From positions 116,654-180,653 of the forward strand of contig JAJZAI010000001.1 of NCBI GenBank assembly GCA_021799495.1: a DNA stretch of 64,000 bases, written 5' to 3'. This stretch comes from Deltaproteobacteria bacterium. Lineage in GTDB: Bacteria; Desulfobacterota; Binatia; Binatales; Binataceae. Positions 33,489 through 41,727 of this stretch are shown piece by piece (positions within the stretch are counted from its first letter, which is position 1; each line of letters opens with the position of its first letter). The translations under genes and the position numbers were made by a program. The notes beneath the pieces are model-generated. The model searched no databases. It was given only the letters and a program-made list of their open reading frames with translations, and was not told where the DNA came from.

Positions 33489-35033
33489 ATGGCCGACAAG
33501 CAGAACTCGCATTCCACCCCTCCGCCCCATCCGCTCGACGCGATGCATCCCAAGTCCTTTGATGTGCCTTGTATCCTCGTGATTTTCGGCGGCGCCGGCG
33601 ATTTGAGCCATCGCAAACTGCTGCCGGCGCTCTACAATCTGGCGCTGGAAAACGAATTGCCGAAGGAATTCGCGATCGTCGGTTTCTCGATCGAAAAGCT
33701 CGATGACGACGCCTATCGCGATTTCGCCCGCAGCGGCATCGAAAAATTCTCGCGCCAAAAACTGACCGACGAAGGCTGGTCGAAATTCGCGCCGCGGCTG
33801 CATTTCGTCTCGGGCAGCTTCACCGAAGCCAGGGACTATCTGAATCTGCGCGAGCGGCTGGATGCGCTCGACCGCGAGATAGGCGCCAAAGGCAACCGGA
33901 TTTTTTACTTCGCGATTCCGCCCGCTTTTATCGACGATTGCTCCGGCAATCTTTCGGCGGCCGGGATGATTTCCGCGCCCGACGGCAACGGCGGCTTCAC
34001 CCGCGTCGTGGTGGAAAAACCGGTCGGCCACGATCTCGCCAGCGCGATCGAAATCAACAGCGAGCTGGCCAAGCATTTCGACGAGAGCCAGATTTTCCGC
34101 ATCGACCATTATCTCGGCAAGGAGACGGTCGAAAACCTGATGGTGCTGCGGTTCGCCAACGCGATTTTCGAGCCGATCTGGTCCGCGCGCTTCATCGATC
34201 ACGTGCAGATAACCGTGGCCGAGCAGGAAGGCGTCGGCACCCGCGCCGCCTACTACGATCACGCCGGCGCGTTGCGCGACATGGTCCAGAGCCACATCCT
34301 GCAGGTGCTCTGCATGATCGCGTCGGAGCCGCCGCGCTCGACCCACGCCGACGCGGTGCGGGATTCCAAGCTCGACGTGATCCGCTCGCTCAGAACCTTC
34401 GAGGCGGGCGACGTCGAGCGCTGGACGGTGCGCGGACAGTACGTCGAAGGGCTTTCCGGCGGCGAAAAGGTTCCCGGCTACTGCGAGGAGCCGCATATCG
34501 AGCCGGACTCGAAAATCGAAACCTTCGTCGCGCTCAAGTGCTACGTGGAAAACTGGCGCTGGGCGGGCGTGCCGTTTTATCTGCGCACCGGCAAGCGCTT
34601 GCCCAAGCGCGCAAGCGAAATCGACATCTTTTTCAAAGCCGTGCCGCGTATCCTGTACAACGCGCGGCCGGCGGCGCAGCTCGCGCCCAACGTCCTCGCG
34701 ATCCGCATCCAACCCGACGAGGGCCTCGCGCTGAAGATTATCTCGAAGGTGCCGGGACAGACGCTCAGGCTGACTCCGGTGGACGTCGATTTTCATTACA
34801 AGACCGCATCGCCGGAGGCTTATGAAACGCTCCTGAGCGACGTTATCGTCGGCGACCAGACGCTCTTCATGCGGCGCGACGCGGTCGAGGCGGCGTGGCG
34901 CTTCGTGCAGCCGATTCTCGACGAATGGGACCGCTCGGCCGAGGAGCCGATTCCTTATTCCGCGGGTTCGTGGGGACCGACCGAATCGGCCTTGATGCTG
35001 GCGCGCGACGGCCGCGCATGGCGCAATCCGTAA
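33489..35033 (+). CDS. zwf: Glucose-6-phosphate 1-dehydrogenase
   Basis: Oxidises glucose 6-phosphate to 6-phosphogluconolactone with NADP+ (or NAD+), the entry to the oxidative pentose phosphate or Entner-Doudoroff routes. The 514 residues are of normal length. The nucleotide-binding motif GGAGDLSHRKLLPALYNL near residue 36 and the active-site RIDHYLGKE near 205 are intact, as is KPVGHDLASA before it. It is first of three co-directional sugar genes (zwf, glk, fbaB) and is separated from the kinase cluster by 231 bases. No 6-phosphogluconolactonase, edd or eda gene is adjacent. Confidence 0.97.
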   Translation: MADKQNSHSTPPPHPLDAMHPKSFDVPCILVIFGGAGDLSHRKLLPALYNLALENELPKEFAIVGFSIEKLDDDAYRDFARSGIEKFSRQKLTDEGWSKFAPRLHFVSGSFTEARDYLNLRERLDALDREIGAKGNRIFYFAIPPAFIDDCSGNLSAAGMISAPDGNGGFTRVVVEKPVGHDLASAIEINSELAKHFDESQIFRIDHYLGKETVENLMVLRFANAIFEPIWSARFIDHVQITVAEQEGVGTRAAYYDHAGALRDMVQSHILQVLCMIASEPPRSTHADAVRDSKLDVIRSLRTFEAGDVERWTVRGQYVEGLSGGEKVPGYCEEPHIEPDSKIETFVALKCYVENWRWAGVPFYLRTGKRLPKRASEIDIFFKAVPRILYNARPAAQLAPNVLAIRIQPDEGLALKIISKVPGQTLRLTPVDVDFHYKTASPEAYETLLSDVIVGDQTLFMRRDAVEAAWRFVQPILDEWDRSAEEPIPYSAGSWGPTESALMLARDGRAWRNP

Positions 35034-35084
35034 CCGCGCGAATCCGCGGCGCGGAAGTTATCGATCAACTAGGCGCGTACGAAC

Positions 35085-36071
35085 ATGGCGTTGGTACTGG
35101 CTGGAGATATCGGCGGCACCAAAACCCATCTGGGTTTGTACCAGGTCGATCGCGATGCGCCGCAAGCGCAACGCGACCAGGTTTATCCGACCGCCGGGTT
35201 CGGCAGCCTCGAAGCCGTCTGCGCCGCGTTCCTCGCGCCCGGCGACCGGATCGCCGCCGCCTGTTTCGGCGTGCCCGGACCGGTGATCGACGGCCGCAGC
35301 CACGCCACCAACGTGCCATGGGAAATCGAACGCTCCGCGCTCTCGCGCGCGCTCGGTGGCGTGCCGGTCAGGCTGCTCAACGACTTGGAAACCACCGCCT
35401 ACGGGATGCCGCATCTGCAAGCCGCCGAGATGGCGACGCTCCTTGCGGGCGAGCCGCGCCCTGCGCCGGCGAATATCGCCGTGATCGCCGCCGGCACGGG
35501 CCTCGGCGAAGCCGCGCTGATCGCCGCGCCGGACGGCTATTTCGCGGTGGCGAGCGAGGGCGGCCATTGCGATTTCGCGCCGCGCTCGCCCGAGCAATGC
35601 GGCCTGCTCGATTTTCTTGCGCGCGAGTTCGGCCACGTTAGTTTCGAGCGCGTGCTGTCGGGCCCGGGCCTGCACAATATCTATCGCTATCTGCTGACCG
35701 CGACGGCCGAACCGGAGCCGGCGTGGCTTGCCGCGCAGATGCGCGCGGGCGATCCGTCGGCGGCGATCAGCGCGGCGGCGCTCTCCGCACGCGACCCGCG
35801 CGCGGCCGCCGCGCTCCGGCTCTTCGCCGCGATTTATGCGGCCGAGGCGGCGAATCTGGCGCTCAAGTATCTAGCGCTCGGCGGCGTGATGCTCGGCGGC
35901 GGAATCGCGCCGAAAATCCTGCCGTTCCTGCGCGAACCGGCGTTCGCCGAGGCGTTTCTGAACAAGGGCCGCCTGCGGAAAACGCTGGCGCGCATTCCCG
36001 TGCGCGTTTCGCTCAACGAAGCGGCGTCGTTGATCGGCGCGGCGTGGGCGGCCGCGGCGGCGGCGCATTGA
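35085..36071 (+). CDS. glk: Glucokinase
   Basis: Phosphorylates glucose with ATP, making the substrate of the upstream zwf product. 328 residues, of the bacterial Glk (COG0837) type: phosphate-1 motif LAGDIGGTKTHLGLYQ, the glucose-contacting NDLETTAYG, IAAGTGLGEAALI and SEGGHCDFAPRS. The C-terminal GGVMLGGGIAPKILPFL is also typical. It lies 51 bases after zwf. Glucose arriving unphosphorylated, with no PTS in view, fits the need for this enzyme. Confidence 0.95.
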   Translation: MALVLAGDIGGTKTHLGLYQVDRDAPQAQRDQVYPTAGFGSLEAVCAAFLAPGDRIAAACFGVPGPVIDGRSHATNVPWEIERSALSRALGGVPVRLLNDLETTAYGMPHLQAAEMATLLAGEPRPAPANIAVIAAGTGLGEAALIAAPDGYFAVASEGGHCDFAPRSPEQCGLLDFLAREFGHVSFERVLSGPGLHNIYRYLLTATAEPEPAWLAAQMRAGDPSAAISAAALSARDPRAAAALRLFAAIYAAEAANLALKYLALGGVMLGGGIAPKILPFLREPAFAEAFLNKGRLRKTLARIPVRVSLNEAASLIGAAWAAAAAAH

Positions 36072-36136
36072 ACCCGAATGGTTGCATCTGCGGCGCCGCC
36101 TGCCGATTTTAAAACTGTGAAAGAGAGGACGCTCCA

Positions 36137-37054
36137 ATGATGACGCAGCGTGTCAAAGAAATTCTTTCCTACTATGACTCGGAAAATCCGGGTGTGCGCT
36201 CGAATCTTGCGCGATTCCTGAATCACGGACGGCTCGCCGGCACCGGCAAGCTGGTAATTTTGCCGGTGGACCAGGGTTTCGAGCACGGCCCCGCGCGCAG
36301 CTTCGCGGTGAATCCGCCGGCCTACAATCCGCTTTATCATTTTCAGCTCGCGCTCGACGCCGGATGCAGCGGCTACGCCGCCCCGCTCGGTTTTCTCGAA
36401 GCGGGCGCCGCGGAATTCGCGGGCGAGCTGCCGCTGATCCTGAAGCTGAACAATCACGATTTGCTGCTCGATGAGCACGACCCGATCTCGGCCGTGACCG
36501 GCAGCGTGGGCGACGCGCTGCGGCTCGGATGCGCCGCGGTCGGCTACACGATCTATCCGGGTTCGGCGATGCGCCGCGAGATGTACGAAGAGTTGCGCGC
36601 AATCGCCGAAGAGGCGAAATCGGTCGGCCTCGCCGTGGTCGTATGGTCGTATCCGCGCGGATCGGGACTGAGCAAAGAGGGCGAAACCGCGCTCGACGTC
36701 GTCGCCTATGCCGCGCAAATCGCCGCGCAGCTCGGCGCGAATATCATCAAGGTCAAGCTGCCAAGCGCGCATCTCGAGCAGGCCGAAGCGAAGAAGGTTT
36801 ACGAGGCGCAGAAAATTCCGCTCGAGCCGCTCGCCGAGCGCGTGCGCCACGTGGTGCAAAGCTGCTTCGACGGGCGGCGGATCGTGATTTTCTCCGGCGG
36901 CCCGCGCGAGGACGACGCGACGCTGTACGAAGAGGTCAAGGCGATCAAGGCGGGCGGCGGTTACGGCTCGATCATCGGCCGCAACTCCTTCCAGCGCAAA
37001 AAGCCCGACGCGATCGCGATGCTCCACAAGATCATGGACATCTACGCGGGCTGA
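36137..37054 (+). CDS. fbaB: Class I fructose-bisphosphate aldolase (DhnA/FbaB type)
   Basis: A Schiff-base aldolase of the archaeal/DhnA type that cleaves fructose 1,6-bisphosphate. 305 residues with ILPVDQGFEHGP at the first strand, GCSGYAAPLGFLEAGA, IYPGSAMRREMYEE, VVWSYPRGSG, the lysine-bearing GANIIKVKLPSAH and the phosphate-binding VIFSGGPRE and GSIIGRNSFQR. GAGAGG lies 9 bases before the ATG. It lies 65 bases after glk, completing a small glucose-metabolism operon. A class I enzyme rather than the metal-dependent class II is notable for a bacterium but known in many lineages. Confidence 0.93.
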   Translation: MMTQRVKEILSYYDSENPGVRSNLARFLNHGRLAGTGKLVILPVDQGFEHGPARSFAVNPPAYNPLYHFQLALDAGCSGYAAPLGFLEAGAAEFAGELPLILKLNNHDLLLDEHDPISAVTGSVGDALRLGCAAVGYTIYPGSAMRREMYEELRAIAEEAKSVGLAVVVWSYPRGSGLSKEGETALDVVAYAAQIAAQLGANIIKVKLPSAHLEQAEAKKVYEAQKIPLEPLAERVRHVVQSCFDGRRIVIFSGGPREDDATLYEEVKAIKAGGGYGSIIGRNSFQRKKPDAIAMLHKIMDIYAG

Positions 37055-37238
37055 CCGGTCTCCGGCTCTGCGCTTGACGCCGGCGGTCCGCCGCCGGCGT
37101 TTCACTTCATGGGCGGTTCCGCGCTATTGAACAGGTCGAAGCGGCCGGCGGCCCGTTCGCGCGCCTGCATTTCCCAGCGCGGAACGCGCCGCCGGCGCGC
37201 GGCGAAGCCGATTCTTGAATCCTGACGGAGAGGCGCAA

Positions 37239-38039
37239 ATGAAGTACGACGAATATCAGTTTCTCGATTTCACCCGGCACGACGACGGCATCCTGCTGAT
37301 CACCATCAACCGGCCCGACGTGCTCAACGCCACCAACGCCCGCCTGCACTGGGAATTGAGCCGGGTCTGGAAGGATATCGACGACGATCCCGAAACCAAC
37401 GTCGTGGTTATCACCGGCAAGGGCCGCGCGTTTTCCGCCGGCGGCGATCTCGACATGATCGACGCGATGAAAGGCAATCACGCCAACATTTCGCAGGCGA
37501 TGCGCGAAGCGGGCGATATCGTCTACAACCTCGTCAACTGCGAAAAAGTGGTGATCTCGGCGATCAACGGCGTCGCGGTCGGCGCCGGATTGGCCGTCGC
37601 CTTCATGGCCGACATCACGATCGCCTCCGAGAACATGCGCATCACCGACGGCCATCTGCGCCTCGGCGTCGCCGCCGGCGATCACGCGGTTATCCTGTGG
37701 CCGCTTTTGTGCGGGATGGCGAAGGCCAAGTACTACCTGATCACGGCCGACTTCATCGACGGCAAGGAGGCGGAACGGATCGGACTCGTCAGCCTGTGCG
37801 TGCCGCACGATCAGTTGATGGACAAGGCGTTCGAGGTGGCGCGGAAAATCGCGCGCGGCCCGCAGCAGGCGGCGCGTTTCACCAAGCGCGCGCTGAACAA
37901 CTGGATCAAGAGTTTCGGCCCGCATTTCGACGCGTCGCTGGCGATGGAGATGCTCGGCTTCTTCAGCGCCGATTTGACGGAGGGCGTGAGCGCGCTGAAG
38001 GAAAAACGCCAGCCCAAATTTCCCCATCTGAAGAAGTAG
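37239..38039 (+). CDS. Enoyl-CoA hydratase/isomerase family protein
   Basis: A 266-residue crotonase-fold enzyme of acyl-CoA metabolism. Oxyanion-hole elements GRAFSAGGDLDMID and INGVAVGAGLAVAFMADITIAS are intact. The helix carrying the catalytic acids reads HLRLGVAAGDHAVILWPLL, with Asp at the position of the second catalytic Glu and no obvious first Glu, so classical hydratase chemistry is uncertain. Isomerase, hydrolase or decarboxylase activity is possible. ATG 37239 is preferred because GGAGAGG lies 7 bases upstream; the frame stays open to 37215. A large inverted repeat follows. Confidence 0.9.
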   Translation: MKYDEYQFLDFTRHDDGILLITINRPDVLNATNARLHWELSRVWKDIDDDPETNVVVITGKGRAFSAGGDLDMIDAMKGNHANISQAMREAGDIVYNLVNCEKVVISAINGVAVGAGLAVAFMADITIASENMRITDGHLRLGVAAGDHAVILWPLLCGMAKAKYYLITADFIDGKEAERIGLVSLCVPHDQLMDKAFEVARKIARGPQQAARFTKRALNNWIKSFGPHFDASLAMEMLGFFSADLTEGVSALKEKRQPKFPHLKK

Positions 38040-38058
38040 GTTTTATTGGTCATGGGCA

Positions 38059-38089
38059 GGGCCGGAGGATCGCATCGATCCTCCGGCCC
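38059..38089. repeat. 14-base perfect inverted repeat downstream of the hydratase gene
   Basis: GGGCCGGAGGATCG pairs perfectly with the complementary arm across a 3-base CAT loop. There is no T-run on either side, so it may terminate weakly or stabilise the 3' end of the hydratase mRNA. It lies in the leader of the dehydrogenase gene. Confidence 0.6.
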
Positions 38090-38144
38090 CGCGCCCGCGC
38101 GCTTACGGTGCCAGCGCCATTTCCGATATTCTATTCAGCCGATT

Positions 38145-39164
38145 ATGCGAGCGTGTGTGTTCAGGGCGCCAGGTGCGCCGCTGGAAGTCGTGGATGCGCC
38201 CGACCCGATCGCGGGTCCCGGCGAACTGGTGGTGCGGGTGCGCGCCTGCGGAATCTGCTCGTCCGATTTGCACGCGGCGAAATCGGCCGCCGATCCGTTG
38301 CCCGCCGGCGCGATCATGGGCCACGAGCTGGCGGGCGAAATCGCGCAAATCGGGCCGGGCGTCAATGGCTACGAAATCGGCGAGCCGGTGGTCGTGATGT
38401 CGTACCTGGCGTGCGGCGAATGCGCGAATTGCCGCGCCGGCGCGGGCGTGCGCTGCGCGGACGCGCGCCTGGTCGGCTTCGGCGAAGCGCCGGGCGGCTA
38501 TGCGGAATTGATCGCGACGCGGCCGGCGAGCGTCTTCAGAATGCCGCGCGGACTGAGTTTTCAAATCGGCGCGACCGTCGAACCGCTGGTCATCGGCCTG
38601 CACGCGGTGCGGCGCGCGAAAATCCGCGCGGGCGAGAGCTGCGCGATTATCGGCGCCGGCGCGACCGGACTGATGACGATGCTGTGCGCGCGCGCGGCTG
38701 GCGCGCGGCCGATCGTTTTTTCCGATCGCGCGCTCGACCGCCGCGAATCGGCGTTGCGCCTCGGCGCCGACGCCGCCGTCGATCCGCGGATGCATCGCGC
38801 GGGCGCGGCGATGGCGAAATTGACCGGCGCGCCGCCCGACGTGGTTTTCGATTGCGCCGGTGAACCGGGCACGCTGGCCGAAGCCATATCCGTCGTCAGG
38901 CCGCGCGGCCGGGTGGTCGCCGCCAGCGCCTCGACCGAGGACGACGGTTTTCCGCCGGGTCTCGCGATGGGCAAGGAGCTGGAGATTTATTTCAGCCTCG
39001 GCCTGGAGCCGGGCGAGGTCGAGGAAACGATCGAATTACTGGCGTCGGGGCGAATTTCCACGGCGCCGCTGATCACCCATGCGATCTCTCTCGACGACTT
39101 GCCGCGCGCTTTCGCCGCGCTTCAGCAGCCCAACCGCCAGGTGCGCGTGATTGTCGAACCCTGA
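38145..39164 (+). CDS. Zinc-dependent alcohol dehydrogenase family protein (MDR)
   Basis: A 339-residue medium-chain dehydrogenase/reductase. Catalytic zinc ligands are in ACGICSSDLH and GHELAGEI. The structural-zinc loop is present as CGECANCRAGAGVRC. The cofactor fold has GAGATGLMTMLCARAAGA and the acidic-to-basic switch region FSDRALDRRESA. The substrate is unknown. The frame is open upstream to 38046, but that would translate the inverted repeat. The ATG at 38145 gives the family's normal start MRACVFRAPG. It follows the hydratase on the same strand. Confidence 0.9.
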   Translation: MRACVFRAPGAPLEVVDAPDPIAGPGELVVRVRACGICSSDLHAAKSAADPLPAGAIMGHELAGEIAQIGPGVNGYEIGEPVVVMSYLACGECANCRAGAGVRCADARLVGFGEAPGGYAELIATRPASVFRMPRGLSFQIGATVEPLVIGLHAVRRAKIRAGESCAIIGAGATGLMTMLCARAAGARPIVFSDRALDRRESALRLGADAAVDPRMHRAGAAMAKLTGAPPDVVFDCAGEPGTLAEAISVVRPRGRVVAASASTEDDGFPPGLAMGKELEIYFSLGLEPGEVEETIELLASGRISTAPLITHAISLDDLPRAFAALQQPNRQVRVIVEP

Positions 39165-39261
39165 GCCGAACCCCGCGCCGAAGATTTTTCCCCTTCAAGG
39201 TCGCCCTGATTTTTGGAATACTCGGTTCCGATCAAACCTACTTCCTACGAGGAGGACTCCA

Positions 39262-39555
39262 GTGACCAGAAAACTTGGACTCGTTGTCGCGGGATTCGCG
39301 CTGTTGGCCATGACCGCCGTGGCCGTCGCGCCCGGCAACGCATGGGCGACCGCCGGCAAGCGCGTCGATTGCGGAAAGGTGATGTCGGAACTCAACGGCG
39401 GCAAGAAAGCCAAAGCGGTCGCCAAGGACCTGAGCATCTCGACCTCGAGCGTCTATCGTTGCAAGAAGCGCGAAGCGTCGAAGTCCGGCGGCAAGAACAT
39501 GAAGACCGCCGCGAAGGAAAAATCCTCCGCCGCCGCGGCTCCCGCCAAGCACTGA
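39262..39555 (+). CDS. Small exported protein with a helix-turn-helix-like motif
   Basis: A 97-residue protein, GTG start with AGGAGG 7 bases upstream. Residues 1-29 form a Sec signal peptide (TRKLGLVVAGFALLAMTAVAVAP) with AWA cleavage after Ala29. The mature part has Cys37 and Cys67 and between them VMSELNGGKKAKAVAKDLSI and STSSVYRCKKRE, a pattern very like the HTH of resolvases and Hin-type proteins (Gly-x-Lys-x-x-x-Val-Ala-Lys-x-Leu-x-Ile-Ser-x-Ser-x-Val-Tyr). The tail is Lys/Ala-rich. A DNA-binding fold on an exported protein is odd; the two Cys could form a stabilising disulfide. Function unknown. Confidence 0.75.
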   Translation: MTRKLGLVVAGFALLAMTAVAVAPGNAWATAGKRVDCGKVMSELNGGKKAKAVAKDLSISTSSVYRCKKREASKSGGKNMKTAAKEKSSAAAAPAKH

Positions 39556-39566
39556 TTCGGACGGCG

Positions 39567-39598
39567 CAAGATGCGGCGCGGCGCCGCGCCGCATCTTG
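39567..39598. terminator. 32-base perfect palindrome between convergent genes
   Basis: A perfect self-complementary sequence with arms CAAGATGCGGCGCGGC, placed between the exported protein gene (plus) and the M20 gene end (minus). A bidirectional terminator is likely from position, but no T-run follows on either strand. Confidence 0.5.
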
Positions 39599-39644
39599 AT
39601 TCAATCGCGCGCGAGCGGCGGACGAATCGCCCGCGACCCGGACC

Positions 39645-40832
39645 TCATCCGTTGCCGATCAGGCGCTTGCACAACGCCGCGTCTAAGGCGATGTCGATCG
39701 CCGACCACGCCATCGCGAGCGCGCCGTCCACCACCGCGCGGTCCGCGTCCGGCGTGGCGCATGCGGCCGTGAATTCGGGCTGATGATTCACCGCCGGCGC
39801 CGAATTGATCCCGATCAAGGGATGAATCGACGGCAACTGCAACGAAACGTTGCCCATGTCGGTCGATCCCGCGCCCATGGCGCGGCCGCCGCCGCCCTTT
39901 GCGACGACTTCGGGTTCAGGATCCGCGAAGACGCGCCCCAGCGCTTCGGCGTTGCGCCGGTAAATCGCGGCGAGCTCGTAATCATGGCGCATTTCCGCAT
40001 AGGGCTTGTCGCCGCTCGTAATCTCGTATTTGCATCCTGTGGCGATCGCGCCCGCCTCGAAGCATCGATGGACCCGCGGCAGCAGATCGCCCAGCCGATC
40101 GAGCGATTTCGAACGCGCGAAATAGCGCACCGCGGTATGCGCCGGGATGATATTGGGCGCGTCGCCGCCGTTGATCACGATGCCGTGGATGCGGTCGGTG
40201 TCGCGGATATGCTGGCGCAGCAGGCCGATTGCGGTTTGCGCCACGGTAATCGCGTCGGCGGCGTTGATTCCGAGTTCGGGGAAAGCGGAAGCATGCGCCT
40301 CCTTGCCCGTGTAATGCACTTCAAACATCGCGGCCGCGATAATCTGCGGCGTGGACATGTCGATCGGAGCGGGATGCGCCATCATCGCCGCGTGCACGTC
40401 CTGGAAGCCGCCGCGCTCCAGCAGCAGGATTTTTCCGCCGCCGTTGCATACTTCCTCGGCCGGCGTGCCGAGCAGCGTGATCGTCAGGCCGACGTCGTCG
40501 GCGACTCTGGCAGCGGCGATCGCCGCTCCGGCGCCCATCGTCGCGATGATGTTGTGGCCGCAGGCGTGGCCGATTCCCGGCAGGCAATCGTACTCGGCGC
40601 AAATCGCGAGATGCAGAGGGCCCGAGCCGGCACGCGCGGCGAACGCCGTCGGCATCCCACAGACGCCGCGTTCCACGCTGAACCCCGCGTCGGCCATCGT
40701 TTCGCACAGCCACGCGGCCGCGCGTTCCTCTTCGAAACCAAGTTCCGGATGCGCGTGGATCCGGTGGCTAAGATCGATCAAATGCCGTTCCGACTCTTTG
40801 AACTGCTCGCGGGCTGCCGTCTTCGCGTCCAT
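39645..40832 (-). CDS. M20 family metallopeptidase/amidohydrolase
   Basis: A 395-residue zinc hydrolase of the M20D group (AbgB/ACY1L2/HipO-like), which removes acyl or p-aminobenzoyl-type groups from amino acids. It has HRIHAHPELGFEE, the metal motif AEYDCLPGIGHACGHNIIA, TPAEEVCNGGGK with the catalytic Glu pair, the dimerisation domain start YTGKEAHASAFPE, and GAGSTDMGNVS. The frame is open to 40928, but ATG 40832 has AAGGGAG 6-7 bases upstream and gives the normal start. It ends convergently with the exported small protein. Confidence 0.92.
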   Translation of the reverse strand: MDAKTAAREQFKESERHLIDLSHRIHAHPELGFEEERAAAWLCETMADAGFSVERGVCGMPTAFAARAGSGPLHLAICAEYDCLPGIGHACGHNIIATMGAGAAIAAARVADDVGLTITLLGTPAEEVCNGGGKILLLERGGFQDVHAAMMAHPAPIDMSTPQIIAAAMFEVHYTGKEAHASAFPELGINAADAITVAQTAIGLLRQHIRDTDRIHGIVINGGDAPNIIPAHTAVRYFARSKSLDRLGDLLPRVHRCFEAGAIATGCKYEITSGDKPYAEMRHDYELAAIYRRNAEALGRVFADPEPEVVAKGGGGRAMGAGSTDMGNVSLQLPSIHPLIGINSAPAVNHQPEFTAACATPDADRAVVDGALAMAWSAIDIALDAALCKRLIGNG

Positions 40833-40955
40833 TTGCCGCTCCCTTCGCGCATATGATTGTGTGCGCCGAACCGCCGTCCCCAATCTTCCATCATTCCGCG
40901 GTTTCGCCCAAGCCCTTGAACAGCGCATGCCGCGGCGGCTATGCGTGAGAGCATC

Positions 40956-41249
40956 ATGGCCAAGTGCGATTTGTGCGAATTGAAAGAATACACGCCGTGG
41001 TATGCGAGCTTCACGCAGCCATTCACTTTCGCAATCCTCGATTGCGACTCATGCGACACGCCGATGGCCGTTCTGCGCGAGCATCGCGTCGAACTGGCGG
41101 ACGACGAACGCAAATTCATGGTCGAAGCGCTGTCGCTGGTGGCGCGCGCCAAATATGGCGAGGGCGAATTCATTATCGACCAGGTGATGCGGCAAATTCC
41201 GGACCATTTTCACATGCATGCAAGGCCGACGCGCTTTCGCGGCTGGTAG
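40956..41249 (+). CDS. Conserved small CxxC protein, function unknown
   Basis: A 97-residue protein beginning MAKCDLCELKEYTPWY, with two CxxC pairs (KCDLC and CDSC) suggestive of a zinc or metal site. It ends DHFHMHARPTRFRGW with a His cluster. The middle is AVLREHRVELADDERKFMVEAL. The Cys/His pattern recalls a compact zinc-binding or HIT-like domain, but I cannot assign a family. An in-frame ATG 15 bases earlier is possible. It is divergent from the M20 gene and upstream of the cold-shock gene. Confidence 0.7.
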   Translation: MAKCDLCELKEYTPWYASFTQPFTFAILDCDSCDTPMAVLREHRVELADDERKFMVEALSLVARAKYGEGEFIIDQVMRQIPDHFHMHARPTRFRGW

Positions 41250-41303
41250 CGAAAATCTCTGGCCGTTGGCGAAAGATGGCGCGTTTCAGCTTGAATTTGC
41301 CCG

Positions 41304-41331
41304 CTTGGTAAGCTCGCGGCGTTGTGATAAT
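41304..41331 (+). promoter_or_regulatory. Probable sigma70 promoter of the cold-shock gene
   Basis: An extended -10, TG-T-GATAAT (41323-41331, 5/6 to TATAAT), is preceded at 16 bases by CTTGGT. It would start transcription about 83 bases before the csp ATG, leaving a 5' leader of the length typical for cold-shock mRNAs. Confidence 0.45.
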
Positions 41332-41420
41332 ACGCCGTCATCGAGCCAGCGCGGGCCGGGGGGCCATCAGGCGCGCTGCTTGGGGATCAGAAGTACTCCT
41401 TGCGGAGGTTTTCGGGGGAA

Positions 41421-41621
41421 ATGGCAGCCGGAACGGTTAAATGGTTCAGCCCCAAAAAGGGCTACGGTTTCATCACGATGGAGGACGGCCAAGAGGTCTT
41501 CGTCCATTACAGCGCGATCGACGGCAACGGCTTCCGATCGTTGGAGCAGGGCGAGCACGTCCAATTCGACGTGGCTCAAGGCCCCAAGGGCCTTCAGGCC
41601 GCGAAGGTTCTGAGAGCCTGA
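41421..41621 (+). CDS. Cold-shock protein (CspA family)
   Basis: A 66-residue single-stranded nucleic acid chaperone with OB fold. RNP1 is KKGYGFITM and RNP2 is EVFVHYSAI (Tyr replacing the usual Phe). The start GTVKWFSPKKG and end GLQAAKVLRA are canonical. ATG 41421 has GGAGG 12 bases upstream and GGGGGA directly before it; an upstream in-frame start at 41400 would add seven unrelated residues. It is monocistronic between a promoter and a hairpin terminator. Confidence 0.95.
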   Translation: MAAGTVKWFSPKKGYGFITMEDGQEVFVHYSAIDGNGFRSLEQGEHVQFDVAQGPKGLQAAKVLRA

Positions 41622-41644
41622 GCGGGCGGGCGTCTCCGACATAG

Positions 41645-41675
41645 CCGCAGGCGCTCCGCCGTGGAGCGCCTGCGG
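41645..41675 (+). terminator. Terminator after the cold-shock gene
   Basis: A 13-base perfect stem CCGCAGGCGCTCC with a 5-base loop lies 24 bases after the csp stop and is followed by AGGTTT. The T-run is weak but the stem is strong. Confidence 0.7.
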
Positions 41676-41727
41676 AGGTTTCGCGCGGTTTTGAGTCGTC
41701 CGCGCCGCCGAATAAGATTACGGCTCG

